This document shows positions 1 through 12,207 of a stretch of 64,000 bases of DNA, piece by piece (position 1 is the first letter of the stretch; each line of letters starts with the position of its first letter). Location of the stretch: positions 15,866,751 through 15,930,750 of the forward strand of contig NC_064042.1 in the NCBI RefSeq assembly GCF_932526225.1. Reading direction: 5' to 3'. Below the pieces are notes generated by a model. The model searched no databases and was not told the DNA's origin. It saw only the letters and a program-made list of their open reading frames with translations. Source of the stretch: Nematostella vectensis (lineage: Eukaryota; Cnidaria; Anthozoa; Actiniaria; Edwardsiidae). The position numbers were made by a program, and so were the translations under genes.

Positions 1-920
1 GGCATCCATATTTCCAGCGCCTTTAGTATACAGTAACTAGTGTATCTAAGGTTCGAAAAATGATACTGTTGAGAAATAAAGACATGCCAATCCAGCCAAT
101 CCCAGTGGCCCAAAATATTGGCCCCGAACATGAAAATTCTACAATATTTGTAGAATTCAGGTGTGAGTGACAGTATTCAAAATCCTTTAACACCAGAATG
201 TCCACTGCATTAAAAATCAACGGTGAGTTATAAAGGTTTTCCCCCCAAAAGAAAGTTTTGTAAGAGCGGAAATTCTTTTCCCAAAAGCGTTAATTAAAGT
301 GTCAAAATTTGCTTGGATACAAAGCACTCTTATCATGCAGTTTAGGTTAATAACCTTTAAAACATAACACATTGCCTTGTGGTGAAAATAAAATGATAGC
401 CTGGAGGATCTGGAAGTACTAATGAGTTTGAGTAATTATTATTGTTTAAATGCTCCTTAAACAGTTATTATCAATATGTGATTAATGATCTGATAACTGA
501 TTGATGATTTAAGTACTTGAAAGTGTATTTTCCAAAATTCTTTGTTCCAAAATAATGATAATGATAGTTACTTTGCAGTGCGCATGTGCAAGGTTTTTGG
601 TTAAAAGCGGGTATTTGTACCATAGCACCTGGGGTGTGTGGATGGAAAAATGTGTATGTGTGTGTGTGATACATGGATCAGCATCATTTAAAGGCTATTC
701 AACACTTATAGTGCATAAGCAATTTGTTAACTTACAGTTATATTAACCTATAATGAGATCTGAACAAACTGGCCCAACTGTAAACTAACTTTTTTTTTAT
801 CTCATAGCATTCCATCACATCCAAAAAGGGTTACATCAAAAAGAGCTATACCAACAAGAAATTGTATTCTTTCGCAACAATAAGCCAATAATCACATCAT
901 GGTGGGCATTGTTTCCACAG
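1..920 (+). other. Intronic or upstream sequence before the first visible Ig exon
   Basis: No coding exon is recognised here. The stretch ends in a good splice acceptor (GTTTCCACAG at 911-920), and the exon that follows starts in phase 1, so at least one earlier exon, including the signal peptide, must lie to the left of the window or be unrecognised here. A short TG-rich run sits near 650-670. Confidence 0.6.
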
Positions 921-3900
921 AGGCTCCAGCATTTAATCCACCTCTTGACAGGTCCTTTGACGTAGCTGAGGACAAAAACTTAAACATCATGTGCTCAGCG
1001 AGTGGCCGCCCAGCCCCCAATGTCACTTGGGTCAATAGGACGTCAGGGTCCCCAGTGGCTCATGGGACAGGTAATGCAGCACTGAGTCTACTAAAGATCC
1101 AGCTACACCAAGCAGGGGTGTACCAGTGCCAGGCCATCAATGATGTTAGGAGGGAGGCCATAACCCAAGACATCACCATCAACGTGCAATGTGAGTATAC
1201 CCTTAGTTATGCATCATGTAATTGCTACAGTAATACAACTCATCAATAAAGTCGTTTCATTACAGTTTACCAACAGAAAAAGACAGACAATCATTGACAC
1301 TTAACTCTTAACACTTTCTGTTTTATTATAAAACATTATCAAATAATTACCAAATTTTTTATGACTGCAATTTAAAGGCTGGGGATATACTTTGTTTGAT
1401 TTTCCAGATCCGCCAGAGATTATTCCAATACAGAACACCACAGTAAGAGCGGGGGAGACCATCACCCTGACATGCGCAGTGGCTGGTAACCCGACACCAA
1501 GTGTTTCCTGGTCAAAGGCAGGATCTGGACATAGCACTGGTAGTAACGTCTTTACTAAAGCTGGTGCCACAAAGGCAGACACTGGACAATATGTCTGTAC
1601 TGCAGTAAACACCGTCACTGGAAACACACAGACAAGGACAGCATCCACTTATGTCATGGTCAAATGTAAGTACTCTATGATGTCAAATGTAAGTGCTCTA
1701 TGATGTCAAATGTAAGTGCTCTATGATGTCAAATGTAAGTGCTCTATGATGTCAAATGTAAGTGCTCTATGATGTCAAATGTAAGTGATCTATGATGTCA
1801 AATGTAAGTGCTCTATGATGTCTGATGTAAGTGCTCTATGATGTCGAATGTAAGTGATCTATGATGCCAAATGTAAGTGCTCTATGATGTCAAATGTAAG
1901 TGATCTATGATGTCAAATGTAAGTGCTCTATGATATGTCAAATGTAAGTGCTCTATGGTGTCAAATGTAAGTGCTCTATGATGTCAAATGTAAGTGATCT
2001 ATGATGTCAAATGTAAGTGCTCTATGATGTCAAATGTAAGTGCTCTATGATGTCAAATGTAAGTGCTCTATGATATGTCAAATGTAAGTGCTCTATGGTG
2101 TCAAATGTAAGTGCTCTATGGTGTCAAATGTAAGTGCTCTATGATGTCAAATGTAAGTGATCTATGATGTCAAATGTAAGTGCTCTATGATGTCAAATGT
2201 AAGTGCTCTATGATGTCAAATGTAAGTGCTCTATGATGTCAAATATAAGTGCTCTATGATGTCAAATGTAAGTGCTCTATGATGTCAAATATAAGTGCTC
2301 TATGATGTCAAATGTAAGTGCTCTATGATGTCAAATGTAAGTGCTCTATGATGTCAAATGTAAGTACTCTATGTCAAATGTAAGTGCTCTATGATGTCAA
2401 ATGTAAGTGCTCTATGATGTCAAATGTAAGTGCTCTATGATGTCAAATGTAAGTGCTCCATGATGTCAAATGTAAGTGCTCTATGATGTCAAATGTAAGT
2501 GCTCTATGATGTCAAATGTAAGTGCTCTATGATGTCAAATGTAAGTGCTCTGTGATGTCAAATGTAAGTGCTCTATGATGTCAAATGTAAGTGCTCTATG
2601 ATGTCAAATGTAAGTGCTCTATGATGTCAAATGTAAGTGCTCTATGATGTCAAATGTAAGTACTCTATGATTTCAAATGTAAGTGCTCTATGATGTCAAA
2701 TATAAGTGCTCTATGATGTCAAATGTAAGTGCTCTATGATGTCAAATATAAGTGCTCTATGATGTCAAATGTAAGTGCTCTATGATGTCAAATGTAAGTG
2801 CTCTATGATGTCAAATGTAAGTACTCTATGTCAAATGTAAGTGATCTATGATGTCAAATGTAAGTGCTCTATGATGTCAAATGTAAGTGCTCTATGATGT
2901 CAAATGTAAGTGCTCCATGATGTCAAATGTAAGTGCTCTATGATGTCAAATGTAAGTGCTCTATGATGTCAAATGTAAGTGCTCTATGATGTCAAATGTA
3001 AGTGCTCTGTGATGTCAAATGTAAGTGCTCTATGATGTCAAATGTAAGTGCTCTATGATGTCAAATGTAAGTGCTCTATGATGTCAAATGTAAGTGCTCT
3101 ATGATGTCAAATGTAAGTACTCTATGATTTCAAATGTAAGTGCTCTATGATGTCAAATGTAAGTGCTCTATGATGTCAAATGTAAGTGCTCTATGATGTC
3201 AAATGTAAGTGCTCTGTGATGTCAAATGTAAGTGCTCTATGATGTCAAATGTAAGTGCTCTATGATGTCAAATGTAAGTGCTCTATGATGTCAAATGTAA
3301 GTACTCTATGATTTCAAATGTAAGTGCTCTATGATGTCAAATGTAAGTGCTCTATGATGTCAAATGTAAGTGCTCTATGATGTCAAATGTAAGTGCTCTA
3401 TGATGTCAAATGTAAGTGCTCTATGATGTCAAATGTAAGTACTCTATGATTTCAAATGTAAGTGCTCTATGATGTCAAATGTAAGTGCTCTATGATGTCA
3501 AATGTAAGTGCTCTATGATGTCAAATGTAAGTGCTCTATGATGTCAAATGTAAGTGGCCTGTGATGTCAAATGTAAGTGCTCTATGATGTCAAATGTAAG
3601 TGCTCTATGATGTCAAATGTAAGTGCTCTATGATGTCAAATGTAAGTGCTTTATGATGTCAAATGTAAGTGCTCTATGATGTCAAATGTAAGTGCTCTAT
3701 GATGTCAAATGTAAGTGCTCTATGATGTCAAATGTAAGTGCTCTTTGATGTCAAATGGAAGTGCTCTATGAGGTCAAATGTAAGTGCTCAATGATGTCAA
3801 ATGTAAGTACTCTATGATGTCAAATGTAAGTGCTCTATGATATGTCAAATGTAAGTGCTCTATGATGTCAAATGTAAGTGCTCTATGATGTCAAATGTAA

Positions 3901-6900
3901 GTGCTCTATGATATGTCAAATGTAAGTGCTCTATATGGCAATGATGGTTGCTACTTGGCAAGACCCAATATAGAAATTCATGTTTCAGCAACGCTCATTT
4001 TCATTCCTGTTTCCCTGACAGAATGATGATTTTAACAAATACACAACACTACACCAAGACTTCAGCATGTTTTGAATTTCAAAAAGAACTCCAATAATTG
4101 TTCTGAATAATGCCATTATGCTCAAGTCATTAATGGAGTTTTCTCCTTGGTCATATATTAAATTCTCATTTGAGCATTAGTAAAGTTATTAACTGTACCT
4201 TACTGTACCTCATCCTTTTGATTTCAAGAGAGTCAATATGTATTTTTTCTCTTTTTTTCTATTTTTTTCGCTATTAGCAATTAGTTTCCCTACTAATATG
4301 TAGAGCAAATCATATATATAGTATCTTTATTATTTTCTCCTTAGATAGTTTCAGCTTCATCTTTATACTGAGATAAGCTTCTGCATTTTGTTTTTCAGAC
4401 AAACCATCCATCCTGTCCCCAGATCAAACTGTCAACGAGACCATAGACTTTCTTAAACTGACATGTATATCTGACGGCTACCCCGCCCCCACGGTCACGT
4501 GGTCTAGAGATGGGGTAGTGGTGTCACGGACCAGTGTGTTTTACAGCAACAGCGTGACCAGGTCAGAGGCGGGAACGTACACGTGCACAGCTACTAATGA
4601 GATGGGGAGTGCCACAACCACGGTACAAGTCACTGTCAACTGTAAGTGGATGACCTACCAACAGGGTCACAATAGTGCGCATGTGCGTATTTTCTGAACC
4701 ATTCAATAACGCATGCATGCATTTTTTCTGAACCAGCAGGATAGTTCCAGTACCACTAATTGTGAGCATGGATGTTATTTCTGACAATTTGTATACGTAA
4801 TCACTGATTGCAAACTTGACATTTTTCGTTTAATATTGTAAATTAATGAACATGTAAAAAGTAATTTATTTTAATAGCATGTGAAAATGCTCTCACTAGC
4901 TCTGTTATTGATTCCTTCAATACCCATGAATATCAAAGACAAATGTAACAGCTTTTTCAATCTAATATCAGTTTAACAAACAAATATAATAATGGATTGA
5001 CCGAGTGGAATAAGAAAACAAGTAGTTTATTAGCATTCGCTTTTTAAAAATAAAGCAATAATACGTTTATTAGTAATTGTCTTGATGATATTTTTGTCGA
5101 ATTATCGAATATTTTAATATCGAATTTGCTGTGGTGAACAAATGACTATAGAATGCTTTGCTTATCTAGATTCCTCAGTGAAAATTTGCATTATTTAAAC
5201 TATAAAGACTTAATGAATACTCCTTCTAAAAGAGAATAGTAGTAACAGCAGTATTTTAATTCAGATAAACCAGAGATGGTGTCTTCAACCATCAACACGT
5301 CGTCTTGGGATAGAAAAGTCCTGAGCCTTCAGTGTAAGGCCAGAGGTGTACCATTACCTCAGATCACGTGGTACAACCCTGGCGGTCAGCCAATCACAGC
5401 GGGTGTAAGCCCCATCTCTGGAGGTAGCCAGGTCCAAGTAACAACAACTCGAGACGCAGGGGACTATGGACCGTACAAGTGTCGGGCGTTTAACTTGTTG
5501 GGGTCCGTGGAACGCCTAATCTACGTCACTCAATGGTGTAAGTAAACATAGACTTGGCAGCTATTCCCTTGTGTATCTTCACCTTGTAACTTGAATATCC
5601 TACTTTTGTGCTTGCTACGTAGTTCAATTAAAGTCATTTTTACTTGCAGTCGCTCCAGGCCCTCCCATTATCACGGTGTCAAATATCGAGGCGTCATCCC
5701 TCAAAGTCAACTGGGCCCCTCCTTTATCTGATGGCGGCAGCCCTGTCATCGACTACAAGGTGGAAGTGGATCCTGCAAAACCGTCCCGTGAGGGTGTGCC
5801 TGGGGGCCAAGTTGTCATCTCAGATCTTACAAAGAATACAGAGTATACTGTAAAAGTGACCGCGCGGAACGTTGTTGGTTATGGCGAGGCTGGGACGGAA
5901 ATTATCCGAACTAAAAAGCAAGGTAACTTTTGCCAAAAAATAAGACGTAGATATTATTTTAAAACTAAATAAAAAAGACAGACGGACAAGTGGGCGGAAG
6001 GACGGTCTGCAACAAACAAAATAAACGATGAACAACCAGGCAGACCAAGCAAGGCAGGAAGGATGGATAGGCTAACAGGCATCCAGGCAAATATAGACAT
6101 AGATGGTTATGCAATTGGGCACATTGTTTGAAATCGTGAATAAGGCATGGTCAGTCAAATCAAATAACCAAAGGCCTTACACAAAACTGGGATTAAGCAC
6201 ATTCTATACGTCTATCAAAGATCTTAACGTCTTAGCATAATCTTAGTATCATTTGATTTTTCATAGGACCCCCCTCGCTACCGTTCCTCAAACCTGTTGA
6301 CAATACTACGACAAGCGAGGAAATCACCCTGGAATGGAGCAAACCCGACGAGAACGGTGGCGCCATCCAGGCCTACATCGTGTACTTCCTGGTGACTTTC
6401 CCTGATGGCCAGAAGACGGACTGGACTGAAACCGCTAACATCACAGACCTTTCCGTGCTGAGCTACACATTCAAGGGCATGAAGCCAGGAAGGACTTACA
6501 GCTTCCTGGTCACCGCGTACAACCAGTACGGAGAGAGCGCTAGGGATTATACCAAAGCACGCGTGGTGCAGGTCAACGAAATAACCACAAAAGGTATGCT
6601 TGACATTGACGATAGACAAACTTTGATATCACCTTGAATTGTTATATGACTTTGATATCACCTTGAACTGTGAAATAAACATGGTATTTCTGGAGCATAA
6701 CGCAGACCTCCCCCCCCCCCCCCCCCCCATCATTACCCTTTCGCCGTATAACCTCTTCTGTCCTCGTCCCCAATTCGCCGCTTACATTTTTTAACCTCAT
6801 TCTGATGATCTCCTCGTCTCGCCTCAAATGTATAAAGGAACAGACTGCTTTTTTCGGTCATTACAAACTGCGTCAATTTTAAGCTGTTAAAGAAGATAGT

Positions 6901-8132
6901 CTACTTCCCTTTTGCATTGCACTTGCTCGTGCTATAAAAACATGTGCTAAAGGAACTGTAGTCTTTTTGGTCATGACACACTTTGTCAATTTTCAGGTGC
7001 AAATAATAAATCAGAAAAAATCGACAGAAGATGCGACTCTTGTGAGTAATGAGATTCCTAAGTTTATTTATTTATTCCATTCCTGTAACTGATCATTGCA
7101 TTGTTTTGGTTTGTGTGACATACCCCGTGTCACTGTGATATGTCTGTTTGCGTGTCTTGTTCCATAGATGAGGCCGCCATTTAATTATGTGGTTCACCCA
7201 TCATTGCGAGACACACATAACATAGTGAACTTGTTGTTTTGTAGATGTGGCTGTTTCTGCTGCTTGTTCGACAATCATCGCTGTTCTCCTTGTCTCGAAC
7301 CTGATGTCTTTATTGTATATATACAGAAAAGGTTTGCCAAGATTTAATCTATAAATCGTATGCTTGCGATGTAGAATACAACATTTTCTTATTTCACCAA
7401 CAGGGAGATCCAAGCAGGAGTCCAGGTATGTCACGTGACCCATCGTCAGATGCGTGCTTTATTATTTTTAACTTGCCTTCTCCATCTTTTGCTTTCTTAA
7501 TTTAATTTCTTCGTGACATGCGTGCCTGGTGTCTTAAAGGATTCCTCGAGGAGCTCTCAATAGCGCGGCAGTGTATGAGGTACGTACGCGGCTGTGTATT
7601 ACGCACCATCTTTCCACGACACCACCTTTCTAAATCATATCTCAACAGCTAGGTAGATAGGAAGATGTACAGATGATGTAGAACGAGGGAAGGTGCTGTA
7701 ATTATACAAATCTTGAATACAGTAGGGATGGGGAAACCATGGCAAATCACTAGTGTGATAATTCTTTTAAAAATAACATCATGGAATTGCTTTCCCCAGG
7801 ACCCAATTACAATGAATACGATTTACCCAGATACCCACACAACTTCTGCATCAAGTGACGTCACGTATGCAAACCATGGCAGCCCGTCTGATGACGTCAC
7901 AGCGACAAGCACTTACCAGTCTTTAGACCGTACCCCCCGCACCTACCCTGATGGGCGTGGTCAAGCACGTGGACCGCGTGAATATGAGGCTGTGGGTGGC
8001 AGTGGTCCTGAGAGGGGTGGGGAGGGGCAATACGCGGAACTGACGAGCACGTGTCCAGACTACCAGCCACTGCACATCTATGGAAATGTTGGCGGAGCGA
8101 AAGGGCACAGAGGCATGGGGACGAATGCGTAA
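921..8132 (+). CDS. Ig/FN3 transmembrane receptor with ITAM-like tail (5' incomplete)
   Basis: Exons read from splice sites: 921-1190, 1408-1665, 4399-4641, 5265-5537 (four Ig domains), 5650-5922 and 6267-6593 (two FN3 domains), 6997-7041 (linker), 7245-7331 (transmembrane), 7404-7425, 7540-7579 and 7800-8132 (tail, stop at 8130-8132). They join in frame to 723 residues. Each Ig exon has the paired cysteines, the core tryptophan and a DxGxYxC-type motif (for example AGVYQCQA, AGTYTCTA). The ectodomain exons are all phase 1-1, the usual state for shuffled adhesion domains. The 7245-7331 exon encodes a hydrophobic helix (STIIAVLLVSNLMSLLYIY) followed by RK. The tail carries YQSL, YEAV, YAEL, YQPL and YGNV. 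YAEL-x6-YQPL fits the ITAM spacing and STYQSL fits an ITIM. The family (adhesion or immune-type receptor) is clear, the orthologue is not. The signal peptide is outside the window. The 1666-4398 intron holds a splice-donor minisatellite; introns 3935-4398 and 4642-5264 show nothing else. Confidence 0.85.
1657..3934 (+). repeat. 23-bp minisatellite made of the Ig exon's own 5' splice site
   Basis: About 99 tandem copies of a 23-bp unit start exactly at the end of the second Ig exon. The unit contains CAAATGTAAGTGCTC, i.e. the last exon bases plus the GTAAGT donor and following intron. Nearly every copy keeps GTAAGT. Variants of 20 bp (ACTCTATGTC) and 25 bp (GATATGTC) recur. The 20-bp variant recurs 457 bp apart (near 2361 and 2818), equal to 20 units minus 3 bp, so blocks of about 20 units were duplicated. 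Reading through from the exon meets a stop near 1701. Confidence 0.95.
6710..6728 (+). repeat. Poly-C homopolymer in an FN3 intron
   Basis: An uninterrupted run of 19 C in the intron between the second FN3 exon and the linker exon. Its length is likely variable and error-prone in assembly. Confidence 0.9.
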
Positions 8133-8323
8133 AACACTTATTTCACACTTCTGGGCCGAGACCTGAGTTGCGAAAATAGAGCAGGCATAATGTGACGAAA
8201 ACTAAAAATATTTACTTAGTAATCCATTGAAGGGGAACAAGCATTCATCCTAATCAATGCGAATAGACAGCCAGATAAAATTGCAAGCACAAACATGCAA
8301 TCATAAGCGGGATTTTCCCTGTA

Positions 8324-8423
8324 GTTTGTCTGAATTAGTTATCTATCACCATGTTAGTTTGGCTGAATTAGTTATCCATCACCATGTTAGTTTGGCTGAA
8401 TTAGTTATCCATCACCATGTTAG
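8324..8423 (+). repeat. Three-copy 33-bp tandem repeat
   Basis: Three near-identical copies of a 33-bp unit containing CTGAATTAGTTATCCATCAC, about 190 bp after the receptor stop codon. They may lie in its 3' UTR. Confidence 0.85.
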
Positions 8424-8790
8424 CAAAACCCCTAAACAGTCTCCCTGATTTGATATCCCTCGTGCATTACTTTATAGTAATAGATCAATTATAGTAATCA
8501 GATCCTATAGCGTGACCCTGATACAACTCCACGAGTCTTAGAACCAAGAACCGGTGCTGTGTTATAACCCATGCTGTGTTTTAAACCAGCACGTATTTAC
8601 ATGTGCTGTTTATATCTTGGTAATTATTTCGTAACGTGAAGGAAAACAAAAATTAATCTCTAGTGTAAAATAGAGGGCTTTCAGAGGTCACACACGTGAT
8701 AAAATATTTTACTTTCTTTATTTTAATCTTTAATTTCCCCGAGTGTAAGGATAACTAGGCAAAAAATTAAACTAATAATCGCAAATTATA

Positions 8791-8836
8791 ATGTTTCCTC
8801 TAAAAGAGATGTTCACATCTCTTTTAGATGAAACAT
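8791..8836. other. Near-perfect hairpin, 21-bp stem
   Basis: Arms 8791-8811 and 8816-8836 are inverted copies with one mismatch, around a 4-base loop (TTCA). The core CTAAAAGAGATG/CATCTCTTTTAG is perfect. A further partial copy of one arm follows directly. It could be a small RNA hairpin, a remnant of an inverted-repeat element or a transcribed stem. Nothing else identifies it. Confidence 0.6.
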
Positions 8837-9479
8837 CTCTTTTAATGGTTATCTTCACGTTTATTAGAAGATGGTGAAAAGAGCCTCGGGGACAGTGATT
8901 TACTTAAAGTATGATGGGGAACAACTGAAGAACTTGAGCCATACTCTTTACTACCTTACATTTAGCTGTTGAAAGCCATTAAAGTGCATTTTATTCGTGA
9001 AAGACTTGTGATATTTTACATTTCGTGTCGATTCAGCAACACTCGCGTATAAAAACTTCTAAAAGCAGAACATTGTCACTCCTACACATAACATTACAAA
9101 TGCAAAATTAGGTGGCTGGAAGCGCGCACCGTTCTGAATGTATACTAAGGCTTGGACACACTATTGAATATACAAACAAAGGCTCCTACCCAGGTTTGGC
9201 TGAAGGGGAGTGTACAATCATTGATATCCTATGGGAAAGAGAAGTGTAAAAGAAACGCTTGATCACCTCATCTAACATCACATTGACTTCGGAATGATGG
9301 CCTTAAGGTACTCAAGATCAAAGTTGCTCCCTATTTCATTGCTTTTAAGAGAAACCCTACTCTATTCTAGCTTTTAACGTATATTAATTTTGGATGGTAT
9401 ACTAACTGGTTGTGGACTATGTCAAAAGGAGACTGAAGAAGCAGAAACGCCAACCGAGAATAGGATATCAACAACCACG

Positions 9480-9815
9480 CATCCACGTCTAGAACACCCG
9501 CGCCTACACTCCGAGTACACCCACGCCAACACGCCGGGTACACCCACACCTACACTCCGAGTACACACACGCCTACACGCCGAGTACACCCACGCCTACA
9601 CGCCGAGTACACCCACGCCTGCACGCCGAGTACACCCACGCCTACACGCCGAGTACACACACGCCTGCTACACGCCGAGTACACACACGCCGAGTACACC
9701 CACGCCTATACACGCCGATACACCCACATCTACGGGCCGAGTACCCCTACGCCTACACACGCCGGCTACACCCACGCCTACACACGCCGAGTACACACAC
9801 GCCTACACACCGTCA
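9480..9815 (+). repeat. GC-rich minisatellite
   Basis: Tandem variants of a unit around ACACGCCGAGTACACCCACG with ACGCCTAC blocks, irregular in length. It keeps a 153-residue frame open on the plus strand purely by repetition of Thr, Pro and His codons, so I do not call a gene. Confidence 0.85.
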
Positions 9816-10960
9816 GAGTCCTACCTGCTAGCTGCGGAAACCCTGGATTAAATTACAATACAAACTTCCACCAACCGTTACCCTGCTAGCAGAGCTTTCT
9901 TGTGGTTTGTATCTATTAGTTCACCTGTTCACTTCCTTTGGAAACAAGCCCAGCGAGAACCCAAAACCCAGCACACACTTTTTGTATTTATGGGGGACTT
10001 CTGCTTCACCGCCCACGCCCCTCTCGAGAATTGGATCCTCCGAAGGTGCACGTACAGCCAGTACGTGGTGCACGTACAGAACAGAACGTACAGTGAGATT
10101 AAGTGAGAACACACAAGAATATTTTTTTTAACTCTGTCTAGACATAAATGCACCCTAAATATTTTTTGTCCACAATCTTATTGTCGTTCCTGCGTGCTTT
10201 CGGTTCCGTGTGGATTTGGAAAGAACGTCACGCACACTCCAATATTCGAATATTTATTTATTCCGGGGGTGAAAGCCAGTCTGTGAATTGCCGTCATCGT
10301 ACAACGATTTCAGACTTATTTGGAAAAGTATGCTGGCTATCGATAGCTGCTGATTATAATCGGGAAAGGTTCTTTGTCAAGATTTTTTTTACTGAAGCAA
10401 TTTCTGAAAAAAACTAAGCTTATACATTTTATTTCCGGAGAAACGAAACTCAGTCGATAGAATTTGCAAATGTATTCTTTTTTTTTCAAATAAGGGAATC
10501 TATATAATTTTTCCCTGGAGGGGGAGGGTTGGGGACAGTGTTAATGGTTTCAGATTGACCTTTATGATAAGCAAAACTCGCCTTTTACTTTCTAGTCACA
10601 CAATGCTTTTAACAGAAAAATTATTCGTTTTATAAAATAATACTTGAAGCAATTTATGTTTGTTCCTTCATGAGAAACATGAACAAAGGGTTAGTGCTCA
10701 GCCAAGACAGTGGCTGCAAAGAAAATGGGAGTCTTGTATAACGGCTTATAGAAAATGTGCGAGCTGCCCCAGTTCAATCTATTATCTAGATTTTACCTTT
10801 GCTGAACGGTGGCTTTTTGGAAATGAAACTAAATGGAGAGCCAATCTTACAGCTCGAGCACTTTACTACTCAATGAGAACTTACAGTGATAGATCTACAC
10901 GTCAACAATGCACCGGTCTTTATCACTCAGATCGTATTGCGTATTACTATCAGCTGGTGA

Positions 10961-11360
10961 GTAGTGTTCAGGGACATACCTTAAACATGAGGGGAACAGG
11001 GTGGCATAGTGTTCAGGGCCATACCTTGAACATGAGGGGGACAGGGTGGCATAGTGTTCAGGGCCATACCTTTAAACATGAGGGGAACAGGGAGGCATAG
11101 TGTTCAGGGCCATACCTTGAACATTAGGGGAACAGGGAGGCGTAGTGTTCAGGGCCATACCTTAAACATGAGTGGGACAGGGTGGCATAGTGTTCAGGGC
11201 CATACCTTTAAACATGCGGGGAACAGGGAGGCATAGTGTTCAGGGCCATACCTTGAACATTAGGGGAACAGGGAGGCGTAGTGTTCAGGGCCATACCTTT
11301 AAACATGAGGGTAACAGGGAGGCATTGTGTTCAGGGCCATACCTTGAACATGAGGTTGAC
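10961..11360 (+). repeat. 45-bp minisatellite
   Basis: About nine copies of a unit of roughly 45 bp containing GTGTTCAGGGCCATACCTT and AACATGAGGGGAACAGGG. Overlapping open frames in the array are repeat artefacts. Confidence 0.9.
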
Positions 11361-11562
11361 GTCTTTTTCCTCATACATCCTGTTCATATATAAGGCCACG
11401 CTACTGACATATATGTGAAAAAGGGTAAAAGTTTGAAAGAGCACCTGGCTTTTCTAAAACAAATAAGAACATATGCATTCGTGTTGGAAATAGTAAATGG
11501 CAATTCTTTTAATGCTGTAGACACATTAAATAAGAATGGAAACACGGGAAGTATAAATTGAA

Positions 11563-11605
11563 TTCAGATAAACCAGAGATGCTGTCTTTAACTACCAACA
11601 CGCAA
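11563..11605 (+). pseudogene. Truncated copy of the Ig4 exon start
   Basis: The sequence around TTCAGATAAACCAGAGATG repeats the acceptor and first bases of the Ig exon at 5265, then diverges completely after about 40 bases. It is a broken fragment with no continuing Ig frame. Confidence 0.65.
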
Positions 11606-11689
11606 ACAATCGCAATTGTGTTAAATTAAAAATTTGTTTTTGTTATATTCATTTTCTTTAAAATGTTTACGGAATGTAATTTCTTCAGT

Positions 11690-12040
11690 GCAAATTTTCC
11701 CATTATAACTATATATATCCAATTAATACTCCCCTTCCAAAAATAAAGAAGTAACAGCAGTATTTTAATTCAGACAAACCAGAGATGGTGCTTCAACCAT
11801 GAACACTTCGTCTTGGGATGGAAAAGTCCTGAGCCTGCAGTGTAAGGCCAGAGGTCTACCATCACCTCAGATCACGTGGTACAAGCCTAGCGGTCAGCCA
11901 ATCACAGCTGGAGTAATCCCTATCTCTGGAGGCCAGCTCCAATTAACAACAACTCAAGACTCAGGGGACTATGGACAGTATATGTGTCAGGCGTCTGACT
12001 TGTTATGGTCAGTGGAACGCCTGATAGACTTGACAGCTAT
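11690..12040 (+). pseudogene. Duplicated, broken Ig4 exon with its intron flank
   Basis: The exon starting at 11774 and about 80 bases of preceding intron match the Ig exon at 5265-5537 and its flank, including AACAGCAGTATTTTAATTCAG-like acceptor sequence. One base is missing near 11790 relative to the intact exon, so the expected frame meets TGA within about ten codons. A deletion near 12015-12025 also removed the exon end and GT donor: coding sequence runs straight into what was intron. The middle of the domain (LQCKARG, DSGDYGQYMCQA) is well preserved, so the duplication is fairly recent. Confidence 0.8.
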
Positions 12041-12207
12041 TAGTATCAGAGGGACTAATTTAATCCCATTTTTGACATCAGCGAAATACAAATTTTGCAG
12101 TGGCCTAAACTATTTCGATCTCATTCGTCTTGCGTTGGATTTGATTGGTTGTAAGTTTAATGTTTTATGTACATGGCAAACCTCCTACATGCTTTTGTTG
12201 TGCACAG

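Larger units (their letters stand above)
8133..10960. other. Intergenic stretch between receptor modules
   Basis: No gene recognised. It holds a three-copy 33-bp repeat, a 21-bp-stem hairpin and a GC-rich minisatellite, listed separately. The remaining ORFs here are short and have no recognisable family features. Confidence 0.5.

Noticed and set aside
1657-3934. CRISPR-like regular repeat array
   Set aside because: The units are directly adjacent with no unique spacers, in a eukaryotic intron. It is a minisatellite. The same holds for the arrays at 25195, 30489 and 57345.
9390-9851. 153-residue Thr/Pro/His-rich frame
   Set aside because: It is produced by the GC-rich minisatellite. No signal or domain beyond repeat translation.
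10660-11393. Overlapping frames ending in repeated GHTLNMRGTG blocks
   Set aside because: The repeated part is the 45-bp minisatellite; the leading part has no recognisable family.
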